From positions 1 to 64,000 of the forward strand of contig NZ_JBDKWG010000115.1 in the NCBI RefSeq assembly GCF_040151475.1: 64,000 bases of DNA, written 5' to 3'. This stretch comes from CAXBNB01 sp040151475. GTDB taxonomy: Bacteria; Bacteroidota; Bacteroidia; Cytophagales; Cyclobacteriaceae. Position numbers and translations under genes: made by a program. Every line of letters begins with the position of its first letter. The stretch's first letter is position 1. This document shows, piece by piece, positions 9,000 to 17,070 of the stretch. Below the pieces are notes generated by a model. The model had not been told where the DNA came from. It ran no database searches and saw nothing but the letters and a program-made list of their open reading frames with translations.

Positions 9000-9644
9000 T
9001 CATTTTTTCACTGTCTCAAAAGTATGTAATCCCAGAGGAGAAATACAATAATCCATTCTGACATCAGTTGGTTCCGTTTCTGGAATTAAATCTACCGGAG
9101 GCATCAGACTCAATCCAACCTTGACACAGCCGGTTCTGCATTTTGACAAAAAAAGATCATAATACCCTTTTCCGTAACCCACTCTGTGCCCTGTTTTATC
9201 AAAGATTAAAAGAGGAATCAATACCATATCTATTTGTGATTCTGAAACCTGTACCCCGGATTCTGGTTCAGGAATTCCCCATTTGTTTGACTTCAGTTCT
9301 ACAGATTTGTCATAAATAAAATGCTCCAGGTTATTAGAAGACAAATCACTTTTAGAAATCACTACATACTGATTATTCCTTTCTAAATACTCAACAATAT
9401 GCCAGGTATTTACTTCATTTTGTTTTTCTATTGGTAAAAAAACATGGATGTATTTGTGTCGATTCAAATCAAATGACCTTTCAAATATTTTTAAAAGATA
9501 TTTACTTGTCTGCTCTATCTGACTTTGAGGCAGAAGTCTCCTTTCCTCTAAATAAGTCGCTCTAAGTAACGCCTTTCCCGAAATAGATTTTTTGTGTCCA
9601 TCACCCATTGAACCGGCTTTTTGAGTATTCACCATTAAAAACAA
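9000..9644 (-). CDS. 5-formyltetrahydrofolate cyclo-ligase
   Basis: A protein of up to 214 aa that converts 5-formyl-THF to 5,10-methenyl-THF using ATP. The YGKGYYD nucleotide/substrate loop is present near residue 172, with the family's LIPLLIFDKTGHRVGYGKG context. The N-terminal LRATYLEERRLL matches the usual beginning of the family, so translation may start downstream of the first candidate codon, for example at Met13 (9608). It is encoded upstream of ypdA and divergently from the sigma factor gene. Confidence 0.88.
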   Translation of the reverse strand: MFLMVNTQKAGSMGDGHKKSISGKALLRATYLEERRLLPQSQIEQTSKYLLKIFERSFDLNRHKYIHVFLPIEKQNEVNTWHIVEYLERNNQYVVISKSDLSSNNLEHFIYDKSVELKSNKWGIPEPESGVQVSESQIDMVLIPLLIFDKTGHRVGYGKGYYDLFLSKCRTGCVKVGLSLMPPVDLIPETEPTDVRMDYCISPLGLHTFETVKK

Positions 9645-9663
9645 AAATATAATATCTTTATCT

Positions 9664-10284
9664 GTGACTTTACCGAACTTGAAGAGTTATTATATAAAAA
9701 AAGCCCATTCTTTGAGTAAAAGGGAAAATATCGACGAGGAAATCCTAAAAGAAGAACAACTGATTGAAGCTTCAAAAAAGGATCTTGGGCAATTTGAATA
9801 TTTGTATAACAAGTACTATGAATCGATATTTAGATATGTGTACCACAGAACCGGAGATGAGGATGAAACGGCAGATATAGTTTCGAAAGTATTCATCAAT
9901 GCCATGAATGCCTTAGACAAATACGAATGCAGAGGGCTACCGTTTGGTGCATGGCTTTTTAGAATCGCATCAAACGAAACAAAGAAATATTTCAGAGGAA
10001 GTAAAACAATGGTGCTCTGTATTGACGAACAAAAATTAGCAGAGTTATGGAATTGTGGACAGGTAGAGGACGAATCAGATAAAGTTCGAATAATAGAAAA
10101 ATTGATTGAACATCTGAATGAAGAAGAGATTGTTATTTTACAATTGAAATATTTTGAGGATAAAAATTTTAAGGAAATTGCTTTGTTGCTAAACAAAAAA
10201 GAAAGTGCTGTAAAAATGAAAATGTACAGGGCACTGAACAAACTAAAAAGCATGTATGATAAGATTGACCCTTTAGATAAATGA
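9664..10284 (+). CDS. ECF-type RNA polymerase sigma factor
   Basis: A 206-aa sigma-70 family protein of the ECF group. Region 2 is visible at about 46-110 (YNKYYESIFRYVYHRTGDEDETADIVSKVF) and region 4 at about 145-200 (LNEEEIVILQLKYFEDKNFKEIALLLNKKESAVKMKMYRALNKLK). It starts at GTG. A basic 40-residue N-terminal extension precedes region 2. The stop overlaps the next start (ATGA), giving a sigma - small membrane protein - TonB operon. No FecR-like anti-sigma is present, so the membrane protein next to it is the candidate regulator. Confidence 0.93.
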   Translation: MTLPNLKSYYIKKAHSLSKRENIDEEILKEEQLIEASKKDLGQFEYLYNKYYESIFRYVYHRTGDEDETADIVSKVFINAMNALDKYECRGLPFGAWLFRIASNETKKYFRGSKTMVLCIDEQKLAELWNCGQVEDESDKVRIIEKLIEHLNEEEIVILQLKYFEDKNFKEIALLLNKKESAVKMKMYRALNKLKSMYDKIDPLDK

Positions 10285-10538
10285 CCAAGTATGATATTAG
10301 AATAAAGAGAAGGGCTCTTTCGCAAGGGCAAATCGCCAGACACAAAGATTTCAGGAGCTTAAGGAATTTTAAGGACTCTGAGGACAAATCAAGTGGTATG
10401 GTCAGAATAGTGTTGATTATTATAGCTCTGGTATTATTTATTGGTATGACAATACTTGGAATAATTAGAATAAAAGAAGAAAAACCATTGCCGGAATCTG
10501 GCAGTGACATGGAAATCTTCGAAGAGTTTAACCATTAA
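10281..10538 (+). CDS. Small single-pass membrane protein coupled to sigma factor
   Basis: An 85-aa protein with a basic cytoplasmic N-terminus (about 1-39), one transmembrane helix (about 41-62, VRIVLIIIALVLFIGMTILGII) and a short acidic outer tail. Its ATG overlaps the TGA of the sigma factor gene, so the two are translationally coupled. The topology would suit a minimal anti-sigma or membrane tether, but it has no zinc-binding anti-sigma motif and the role is inferred only from position. Confidence 0.75.
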   Translation: MTKYDIRIKRRALSQGQIARHKDFRSLRNFKDSEDKSSGMVRIVLIIIALVLFIGMTILGIIRIKEEKPLPESGSDMEIFEEFNH

Positions 10539-10633
10539 AAATAAGGTACTTCCCGGGACATCCTTATTTCCATTTTACGGCATCACACAGATGCTGAACT
10601 ATAATCTATTTTTTTAACTAAAAATTTATAATC

Positions 10634-11299
10634 ATGGAATTAAGAAAGATGACCAAATTGGATTTGGATCGAAAAAGAGGAATGTTTTTTAACATTGGAT
10701 TGGCTATAAGCCTTGCCCTCGTACTTACCGCATTTGAATGGAAATCGGCGGAAAGTCCACTAGTTGTTTTCGAGGATCAAAACGAAGAATTTGAGATACT
10801 AATGGAGGTGCCCCTTACCCAAATCCCACCTCCGCCCCCTCCTGTGCAGCAACCTGTAATACAAGAAGTATCCAATGAAGAAATAATAGAAGAAGTGGAT
10901 GATATTATTATAGATCAGGAGTTTACTGAGGAGTTGATTTTGGAAGATATTTCATTTGATGAGCCAATTGCTGAGAAGGCCGAAGAATATATTGATTTCG
11001 CAGAGCACATGCCAATTCCGCTTATGGGCATTAAAGAGTACTACCGATTTATCTCCAAGAACATGAAATATCCGAACCAGGCACGCCGGATGGGTATAGA
11101 AGGAAAAGTATTTGTACAATTTATTGTCAGCAAAGAAGGGGAAGTTACCCATGTGAAGACCATGAAAGGAATTGGTGGCGGGTGCGACGAAGAGGCCGAA
11201 CGGGTAATATCTCTATCTCCTAAATGGAAACCCGGAAAGCAAGGTGCAAGAAGTGTAAATGTAAGAATGGTTCTTCCAGTATATTTCAACCTTCAATAA
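10634..11299 (+). CDS. TonB-family energy transducer
   Basis: A 221-aa periplasm-spanning protein. There is an N-terminal transmembrane segment at about 17-35 and a Pro-rich stretch (IPPPPPPVQQP) near 66. A Glu/Asp-rich linker follows, then a C-terminal TonB domain (about 130-221) with YPNQARRMGIEGKVFVQFIV and the end VRMVLPVYFNL. It transmits proton-motive force from an ExbBD complex (not in the window) to outer-membrane receptors. It lies about 95 bp after the sigma/membrane-protein pair, probably in the same transcription unit, and is followed by a strong terminator. Confidence 0.92.
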   Translation: MELRKMTKLDLDRKRGMFFNIGLAISLALVLTAFEWKSAESPLVVFEDQNEEFEILMEVPLTQIPPPPPPVQQPVIQEVSNEEIIEEVDDIIIDQEFTEELILEDISFDEPIAEKAEEYIDFAEHMPIPLMGIKEYYRFISKNMKYPNQARRMGIEGKVFVQFIVSKEGEVTHVKTMKGIGGGCDEEAERVISLSPKWKPGKQGARSVNVRMVLPVYFNLQ

Positions 11300-11302
11300 T
11301 CA

Positions 11303-11339
11303 AAAAAGCCTTATCCCAATTAAGTGGATAAGGCTTTTT
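11303..11339. terminator. Bidirectional intrinsic terminator
   Basis: A GCCTTATCC/GGATAAGGC stem flanked by A-run and T-run lies between the convergent tonB and antiporter genes. The A and T tracts on both sides let it work in both directions. Confidence 0.92.
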
Positions 11340-11359
11340 CTATATTATTTCGAAGGAAT

Positions 11360-12571
11360 CTATCTAATTCCTACAAATTCTAAAACAGATAATAAAACAT
11401 TGGCTATTGAAGCAGCAAACTCATTACCGGCACTTCTACCTACTATATAGAGTATAAACAGGAAGTAAATCGCTAAGAGCAAAAGAGCTTTTCCTTTGCC
11501 CATATATTTTCCTGTGGTATAAACTACCACCGCAATGACAGTAAGCAACAATAACAAAAATCGAAGCTCAGCACTAAGATTAATTAACTCTTCTGGCATT
11601 TGTATTGGCCCATGTAATATGGTAAACAAAAACAATGGAAAACCCAGTGCAAAACAAACATCAAAGATATTACTTCCCAGAGCATTAGATATTGCATCAT
11701 CATACTTACCTCTTTGTGCGTCTTTAATGGAGATAATGGTATCTGGGAAGCTAGATGCCGCTGAGGCTAATACTAATGCTACGAACATCAAAGGAATGTT
11801 TAATCCATGAAATTCACCAAGAAACGGAACTTGATAAACATCAGCTCCCATCCATTCACAGGCGATAACCAGTAAATAACATACCAAGGCAATAGATACT
11901 GTAGCAAATAGCAAAAGTGCCCATGCCCTCAGATCGTTCATTTTATTGGATCCTATAAATACTCTTTCCAGATCAAACGTTATAAGGCCTTTTAAAAAAG
12001 ACCCTTGCTCTTCTCTTTCTTCCTCTTCTTCCTCCTCTTCTATAATCGATTCCCCATTTTTCTCTGCCGCCAAAACTGCCTTTTTTTGAGACATACTCAT
12101 AGAAATAAACATATATGAAATATAAGCTAAGTAAACCAGCATAAGTATCAGGCCATGCCACCAGTCTAGGCTTGAGCCACTTATCAATACAAGAAAAATC
12201 GTTTCAGTAAGAATCAATGCAATCCCATCCCTCATCAATACCTTTTTAGAAACTTCAATTCTTTTAGTCAGTCCTATACCAATTACTGCCAAAATCGAAA
12301 CTGCAGGTATAACCATCCCATTAAAAATAGCACTACCTGCTGTAGTACCAATTCCACCGGAAAAACCTGAAGCATCCATGAGCACAAATAAGAAGAATAA
12401 GGAGGTAAATACTTCAGGCATTGAGCTGGCCACAGCATTTATAGAAGCACCTCTGACTCCTTCTGATAAATTTCTACCAATGTACTCTGATGCTGCCATG
12501 AACCCATCTCCGGCTCTCCAAATAACGAGACAAGCAAAGGAAATTAAAAGTAATGGAATTAAAATGCCCAT
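11360..12571 (-). CDS. CaCA-family sodium/calcium exchanger-like protein
   Basis: A 403-aa inner-membrane antiporter with about ten transmembrane segments and two inverted alpha repeats. Repeat 1 carries SINAVASSMPEVFTS and GTTAGSAIFNGM (about 43-88). Repeat 2 carries LASAASSFPDTIISIKDAQRG and ISNALGSNIFDV (about 265-310). The usual GTSxPE is ASSMPE in one repeat and ASSFPD in the other, so the ion-binding Glu/Asp are kept. The central loop holds an almost pure Glu run (about 175-190). It exchanges Ca2+ or another cation for Na+ or H+. Confidence 0.88.
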   Translation of the reverse strand: MGILIPLLLISFACLVIWRAGDGFMAASEYIGRNLSEGVRGASINAVASSMPEVFTSLFFLFVLMDASGFSGGIGTTAGSAIFNGMVIPAVSILAVIGIGLTKRIEVSKKVLMRDGIALILTETIFLVLISGSSLDWWHGLILMLVYLAYISYMFISMSMSQKKAVLAAEKNGESIIEEEEEEEEREEQGSFLKGLITFDLERVFIGSNKMNDLRAWALLLFATVSIALVCYLLVIACEWMGADVYQVPFLGEFHGLNIPLMFVALVLASAASSFPDTIISIKDAQRGKYDDAISNALGSNIFDVCFALGFPLFLFTILHGPIQMPEELINLSAELRFLLLLLTVIAVVVYTTGKYMGKGKALLLLAIYFLFILYIVGRSAGNEFAASIANVLLSVLEFVGIR

Positions 12572-13024
12572 AATTTGTGCAAGAGGTTAAGGTTAAATAT
12601 ATCTACAAGATACTAAAATTGGAAAATTATAAGAAAAATCCTTCACTTCCTAATTTTTGTCATAGCTGATTGGAAACCTAAATTAAGTGAATTTTTAAAT
12701 ATCAGCCAACACTATTCTAAATTATATTATTCTTCACTTAATTATACCTTTTTTAATAATCTTTTTAAAACCTCATTACTTTGTTTAAAACAATTCAAAA
12801 TGCGTTGAAATTTTATGCTATTTTTGAAAAATAACAAAAAAGATTGAGGTAGAATTGATGTTCAAAAGATTTTTGATAGAAGCTCATAAATAAGATACTG
12901 GATCAACAAAAAACCGGAAAACAGAAAAATATTATATGCGATTTTATCTTCATACAAACTTAAAATCAGATTCAATTCCTAATCTTTAAAAAATGATTAT
13001 ATTTAATTTTTAATAATATAAAAT
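12572..13024. other. Intergenic, AT-rich upstream region
   Basis: About 450 bp with no coding potential that I can support. It contains the promoter regions of the antiporter (minus strand) and of the first TerB-like gene (plus strand). Apart from the AT-rich element at 12993-13013 described separately, I see no repeat or RNA structure. Confidence 0.5.
12993..13013 (+). promoter_or_regulatory. Shared AT-rich promoter element, copy 1
   Basis: The block GATTATATTTA followed by a T-rich tract sits about 12-30 bp before the first TerB-like gene and recurs at 13540-13560 before the second. Conservation between two tandem copies whose other flanks differ suggests a promoter element. It is similar to, but not an exact match for, the Bacteroidota TAnnTTTG box. 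Confidence 0.4.
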
Positions 13025-13444
13025 ATGGGTAGCGTTGATTTTAATCCACAGTTAAGTCTTTTAATCCAATTGTCTCTGATCGACAATAACCTGTCTCCAA
13101 AAGAACAAAGAATGATCTACGCTTTGGGAAAAGCGAACAAAATTCCGGAAAAAGAGATTGAAGAAGTATTCAACTATCACCTAAGGCATGCCAGACATGA
13201 AATGCCAACGATAACCAATTTAAGTGATGAAGATAAGTTTGATTACTTATTCAATATTGTACAGTTAATGAAAGTAGATGAGCAGGTTTATTTGAGTGAG
13301 ATTAAATTTTGTCAGAACCTGGCAGAAAAACTTGGGTTCAAAAAAAATGTAGTAAAAGAATTATCAGCGAGAATATTTAGCGACCCTACTCTGACAATTG
13401 ACAAGGAAGGCTTGAAAGAACAAATCATGAAATATAGAATATAA
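13025..13444 (+). CDS. TerB-like protein, tandem copy 1
   Basis: A 139-aa all-helical cytoplasmic protein of the TerB/DjlA-N type. It begins with LSLLIQLSLIDNNLSPKEQRMIYALG and ends with the helical YLSEIKFCQNLAEKLGFKKNVVKEL. The acidic positions typical of TerB metal-binding helices are present in part (D/N-rich LIDNNLS and VDEQVYLSE). It is the first of three paralogues in a row, each with the same layout. The TerB family is linked to tellurite and membrane stress, but the exact role here is unknown. Confidence 0.8.
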   Translation: MGSVDFNPQLSLLIQLSLIDNNLSPKEQRMIYALGKANKIPEKEIEEVFNYHLRHARHEMPTITNLSDEDKFDYLFNIVQLMKVDEQVYLSEIKFCQNLAEKLGFKKNVVKELSARIFSDPTLTIDKEGLKEQIMKYRI

Positions 13445-13539
13445 ACGGTATTCTTGAATACTTACATAATCAAAACTTCCTATATTTAAAATGTAATCAG
13501 GGGAGAGCTAAATACTTTTTTTTATAATTGAATCTTAAA

Positions 13540-13560
13540 TTTGATTATATTTATTTTTTA
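13540..13560 (+). promoter_or_regulatory. Shared AT-rich promoter element, copy 2
   Basis: TTTGATTATATTTATTTTTTA lies about 25-45 bp before the second TerB-like gene and matches the block upstream of the first gene. This suggests that promoter and gene were duplicated together. Confidence 0.4.
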
Positions 13561-13582
13561 TAAAACTTAAAACCAGTAAAAT

Positions 13583-13996
13583 ATGGATTTCAGCACGCAA
13601 CTTAGTTTGTTGATACAGCTATCATTAATTGACGGAGATATGTCCGACAAAGAACAAGACATGATCTATGGAATAGGAAGGAGCAATGATATGCCCGATA
13701 GTGAAATTGAAAAAATACTTCATCATCACCTTCGTAATTCCAGACATGAATTGCCCGACATGTCAAACCTCACAGAAGATGATAAGATTATGTATTTGTA
13801 TAATATCATCCGCTTGATGAAGGCCGATAAGGAAGTTTATTTAACAGAGATAAAATTTTGCGAGAATATTGCTGATAAACTGGGCTTTAAGAAAAAAGTA
13901 GTGGGGGAGTTATCTTCCAAGGTTTTTAGTGATGGAATGGTAAATGCAGATTTAGATTACTTAAAAGAAATAGTAAGTAAATACCGGATCTCATAA
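13583..13996 (+). CDS. TerB-like protein, tandem copy 2
   Basis: A 137-aa protein closely similar to the preceding one along its whole length. Examples are LSLLIQLSLIDGDMSDKEQDMIYGIG, HHHLRNSRHELPDMSNLTEDDK, and LTEIKFCENIADKLGFKKKVVGELSSKVFSD. It has its own upstream AT-rich promoter-like element, so the copies may be expressed separately as well as by read-through. It is a TerB-like helical domain; no catalytic function is expected. Confidence 0.8.
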   Translation: MDFSTQLSLLIQLSLIDGDMSDKEQDMIYGIGRSNDMPDSEIEKILHHHLRNSRHELPDMSNLTEDDKIMYLYNIIRLMKADKEVYLTEIKFCENIADKLGFKKKVVGELSSKVFSDGMVNADLDYLKEIVSKYRIS

Positions 13997-14041
13997 GACT
14001 GACGAGTTAATCAAAATTTCAAATCCTAGAAAAATTACAAA

Positions 14042-14437
14042 ATGCCTATAAAATCTCAATTAAGTATGCTCATTAAATTAGCAAATATCGATAACGATTT
14101 TGCTGACGATGAAAAAAATATGATTTATATGGTGGGAAAAGCCAATGGAGTTCCGGAAGCGGAAATCGATGGACTACTGGACAATCCTGAACCACTTCCT
14201 CCAGTATTGGAGATGTCGGATGATGAAAAATTTGAATACCTGTATAATGTAGTTCAATTGATGAAAATTGACAAAGAAATATATTTAAGTGAAATCAAAT
14301 ATTGTGAAGACGTAGCTGAAAAGCTGGGCTTTAAAAAAGCCGTCATTGCAGAATTGTCTTCCAAAATTTATTCAGATCCTTCAATCACTTCCAATAAGGA
14401 CTCTTTGAGAAAGGCGGTAATGAAATATCAGAATTAA
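14042..14437 (+). CDS. TerB-like protein, tandem copy 3
   Basis: A 131-aa third paralogue, more diverged and slightly shorter. The HxLRxxRHE segment of copies 1 and 2 is replaced by LLDNPEPLPPVLEM. The second half remains conserved (YLYNVVQLMKIDKEIYLSEIKYCEDVAEKLGFKKAVIAELSSKIYSD). It follows copy 2 with a 45-bp gap and lacks the AT-rich promoter element, so it is probably cotranscribed with copy 2. A terminator follows. Confidence 0.8.
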   Translation: MPIKSQLSMLIKLANIDNDFADDEKNMIYMVGKANGVPEAEIDGLLDNPEPLPPVLEMSDDEKFEYLYNVVQLMKIDKEIYLSEIKYCEDVAEKLGFKKAVIAELSSKIYSDPSITSNKDSLRKAVMKYQN

Positions 14438-14459
14438 TATTTTTAAAAGAAAAATTATT

Positions 14460-14485
14460 AAGGGGGTATTTGCCCCCTTTTTTAT
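14460..14485 (+). terminator. Intrinsic terminator after TerB-like genes
   Basis: An AAGGGGG/CCCCCTT stem with a short TATTTG loop is followed by a T-run. It closes the three-gene TerB-like unit. Confidence 0.92.
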
Positions 14486-14615
14486 TAACCGCTCCATAGT
14501 ATCTTTCTACCTTGGTAAGGTATTTGAGTACCCATTTAAGGCTGGAGATAATAGCCACAAAGAATTTCCATATATTCAATACTAATTTACTTAACTTTGC
14601 CTTTTATTTTTCAGC

Positions 14616-17033
14616 ATGTGGTCTAAGCTCTCACGTTTTATTCTTAAATCAAGGTTTTTGTTGCTTGTCATTTTGGTAGTTATTACTGCCTTTATGGGAT
14701 ATCAGGCTCAATTCGTTAACTGGTCATTTAACCTTGCAAACATTGTTCCGGCGGATGATCCGGAGATGGTACACTTCAAAGATTTTCAACAAACGTTTGG
14801 AGAAGACGGAAACATTCTTGCTATTGGAATCAAAGACAGCTCTGTCTATCAAGAAACCAATTTTCGTAAACTCAGTTACCTCACTAGTGAACTCGAAAAA
14901 ATAAAAGGAGTGAGCAATGTGTTAGGACTGACGAACCTGCAAATGTTAATGAAAACCACCGTTATAGAAAACGGGAAGGAAAAGAAAAAATTCAAGCTAC
15001 AGCCAATATTCCCAGAAATCCCGGAATCGAAGGTAAAGCTCGATAGCATGCTTCAGGAAGCTATGAACCTCAGGGTTTACAGTGGTCAACTTATTAATAT
15101 TCAAAATGGTGCCAATATGATTTTGGTATCCATAGATAAATCTGTGCTTAATTCTAAAGTCAGAAATGTAGTCATAGCAGATATTTTACAGGTAAGTGAT
15201 GCTTTTGTCAACGATACAAATATAAAGTTACACTACGCAGGCTTACCCTATGTCAGGTACACCAATACCGTGAAGGTAAAAAAGGAATTAAACCTGTTTC
15301 TCGTTCTCTCACTGATCGTTACAGGATTTATATTGTTTCTGTTCTTTCGCTCATGGCAGGCTGTATTGTTTCCTCTAATTATCATTGGAGTCATAGTCAT
15401 TTGGGTAATAGGCACACTCTCACTTTTTGAATATAAAATCACACTGCTCACAGGCCTTATTCCGCCCATTATTGTGGTTATTGGTATTCCAAATAGTGTG
15501 TACATGCTCAACAAATATCATCAGGAATACATATCTCATGGAGATAAAAACAGGGCACTTGGCAATATAATTCGCAGAATAGGAATTGTAACACTTATCA
15601 CCAATTTCACTACTGCAGTTGGGTTTCTGGTGCTTGGGTTTACGGATATCGTTATTTTACGTGAGTTTGGAATTGTTGCAGGAATTAATATTCTGGCTAC
15701 ATTCATAGTCAGCCTTATAATGATTCCGGTAGTATTTTCATACTTACCCGCACCTTCTAAAAAGCACACAAAACATCTGGAATTCAAACCACTGGACAAA
15801 GTGCTTACGGCCTTTGACTTGGCAGTTCACAGGCACAAGTATATCATTTTCTTTGTAGCAGGGGTCATTAGTGCTATTTCACTTTATGGAGTGAGCAAAA
15901 TTGAGGCAGTATCTTATATGGTAGATGATCTACCAGAAGACAGTCCTGTAAAGCAGGATTTATATTTTTTTGAACAAAACTTCAGTGGTGTAATGCCACT
16001 GGAAATTATTGTGGACACTGGCACAAAAAAGGGTGTACAAAATTTAAAAAATTTAAGGAAAATTGATGAGTTTGAAAAATTTCTTGATTCTCTTGAACAC
16101 GTTTCTCAACCAATTTCGGTGGTGAGTTTTATCAAGGCCACCCGACAGGCTTTCTACAATAATAACCCCGATCAATATGAACTACCCAACAACAGGGATA
16201 AGGCGTTCATCTTACGATATTTATCAGAAGAAACCGATGAATCCGGTATTTCTACTTCTTTTGTTGATTCCACAGGTCAGAGGTTACGTGTTTCATTAAA
16301 AATAGCGGACATTGGTTCCAAAAAATTAGACTCTCTGGTCAATGATGTAATTAAACCAAAAGTAGCTGAGATATTTGCTGATGGTAAATTGAAAGTAATG
16401 GTAACCGGTACTACCCTTCTTTTCATCAAAGGGAACAAATTTTTAATAGAGAACCTTATCACCAGTATGGCTATTGCTTTTTTTATCATAGCCGTAATAA
16501 TGGGCTTATTGTTCCGTAATTTTAAAATGATAGTTATTTCTCTCATTCCCAACATCATCCCATTGCTTATAACGGGAGGTATGATGGGATTTGCTGGAAT
16601 TCCTTTAAAACCAAGCACAGCTTTAATATTTAGTATAGCATTTGGGATATCAGTGGATGACTCTATTCATTTTCTTGCTAAATACAGGCAAGAATTGTTT
16701 TTAAATCGATTTTTTGTTCCAGTAGCAGTAAGTAAAAGTTTGAGAGAAACGGGAGCCAGCATGATATACACTTCCATAATTTTGTTTTTTGGGTTTGTCA
16801 TTTTTGCAGCATCTGAATTTGGCGGAACAGTAGCACTTGGTGCTTTGACATCAACTACACTATTGATGGCAATGTTTACCAACCTGATTGTGTTGCCAGC
16901 CCTTTTATTAAGGTTTGATACAGGAAAAAGAGATGTTCAAAGCCATCCATTGATAGAAACCTTTCCTGAATTTTATCATGAGCACGACGATGAAGAAATC
17001 GACCTTGATAAAATAGAAGTAAATAAGGGATGA
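14616..17033 (+). CDS. MMPL/RND-superfamily membrane protein
   Basis: An 805-aa protein with the two-fold RND layout. TM1 is near 10-28. A periplasmic loop of about 190 residues is followed by a five-helix bundle (about 228-378). A second TM near 406-425, a second large loop and a second helix bundle (about 630-775) complete the repeat. The GIxxDDxIHFLAKYR stretch (GISVDDSIHFLAKYR) is the usual proton-relay helix region of MMPL proteins. Such proteins export lipids or hydrophobic molecules. It directly precedes ileS on the same strand with a 37-bp gap. Confidence 0.88.
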   Translation: MWSKLSRFILKSRFLLLVILVVITAFMGYQAQFVNWSFNLANIVPADDPEMVHFKDFQQTFGEDGNILAIGIKDSSVYQETNFRKLSYLTSELEKIKGVSNVLGLTNLQMLMKTTVIENGKEKKKFKLQPIFPEIPESKVKLDSMLQEAMNLRVYSGQLINIQNGANMILVSIDKSVLNSKVRNVVIADILQVSDAFVNDTNIKLHYAGLPYVRYTNTVKVKKELNLFLVLSLIVTGFILFLFFRSWQAVLFPLIIIGVIVIWVIGTLSLFEYKITLLTGLIPPIIVVIGIPNSVYMLNKYHQEYISHGDKNRALGNIIRRIGIVTLITNFTTAVGFLVLGFTDIVILREFGIVAGINILATFIVSLIMIPVVFSYLPAPSKKHTKHLEFKPLDKVLTAFDLAVHRHKYIIFFVAGVISAISLYGVSKIEAVSYMVDDLPEDSPVKQDLYFFEQNFSGVMPLEIIVDTGTKKGVQNLKNLRKIDEFEKFLDSLEHVSQPISVVSFIKATRQAFYNNNPDQYELPNNRDKAFILRYLSEETDESGISTSFVDSTGQRLRVSLKIADIGSKKLDSLVNDVIKPKVAEIFADGKLKVMVTGTTLLFIKGNKFLIENLITSMAIAFFIIAVIMGLLFRNFKMIVISLIPNIIPLLITGGMMGFAGIPLKPSTALIFSIAFGISVDDSIHFLAKYRQELFLNRFFVPVAVSKSLRETGASMIYTSIILFFGFVIFAASEFGGTVALGALTSTTLLMAMFTNLIVLPALLLRFDTGKRDVQSHPLIETFPEFYHEHDDEEIDLDKIEVNKG

Positions 17034-17070
17034 AATATTAAAAGAATTAGTCAAAGAAAGTTTTAAGAAG

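Noticed and set aside
10169..10510. Minus-strand 113-codon frame opposite the sigma factor and the small membrane protein
   Set aside because: It is a complementary shadow of AT-rich coding sequence, with no start context or homology.
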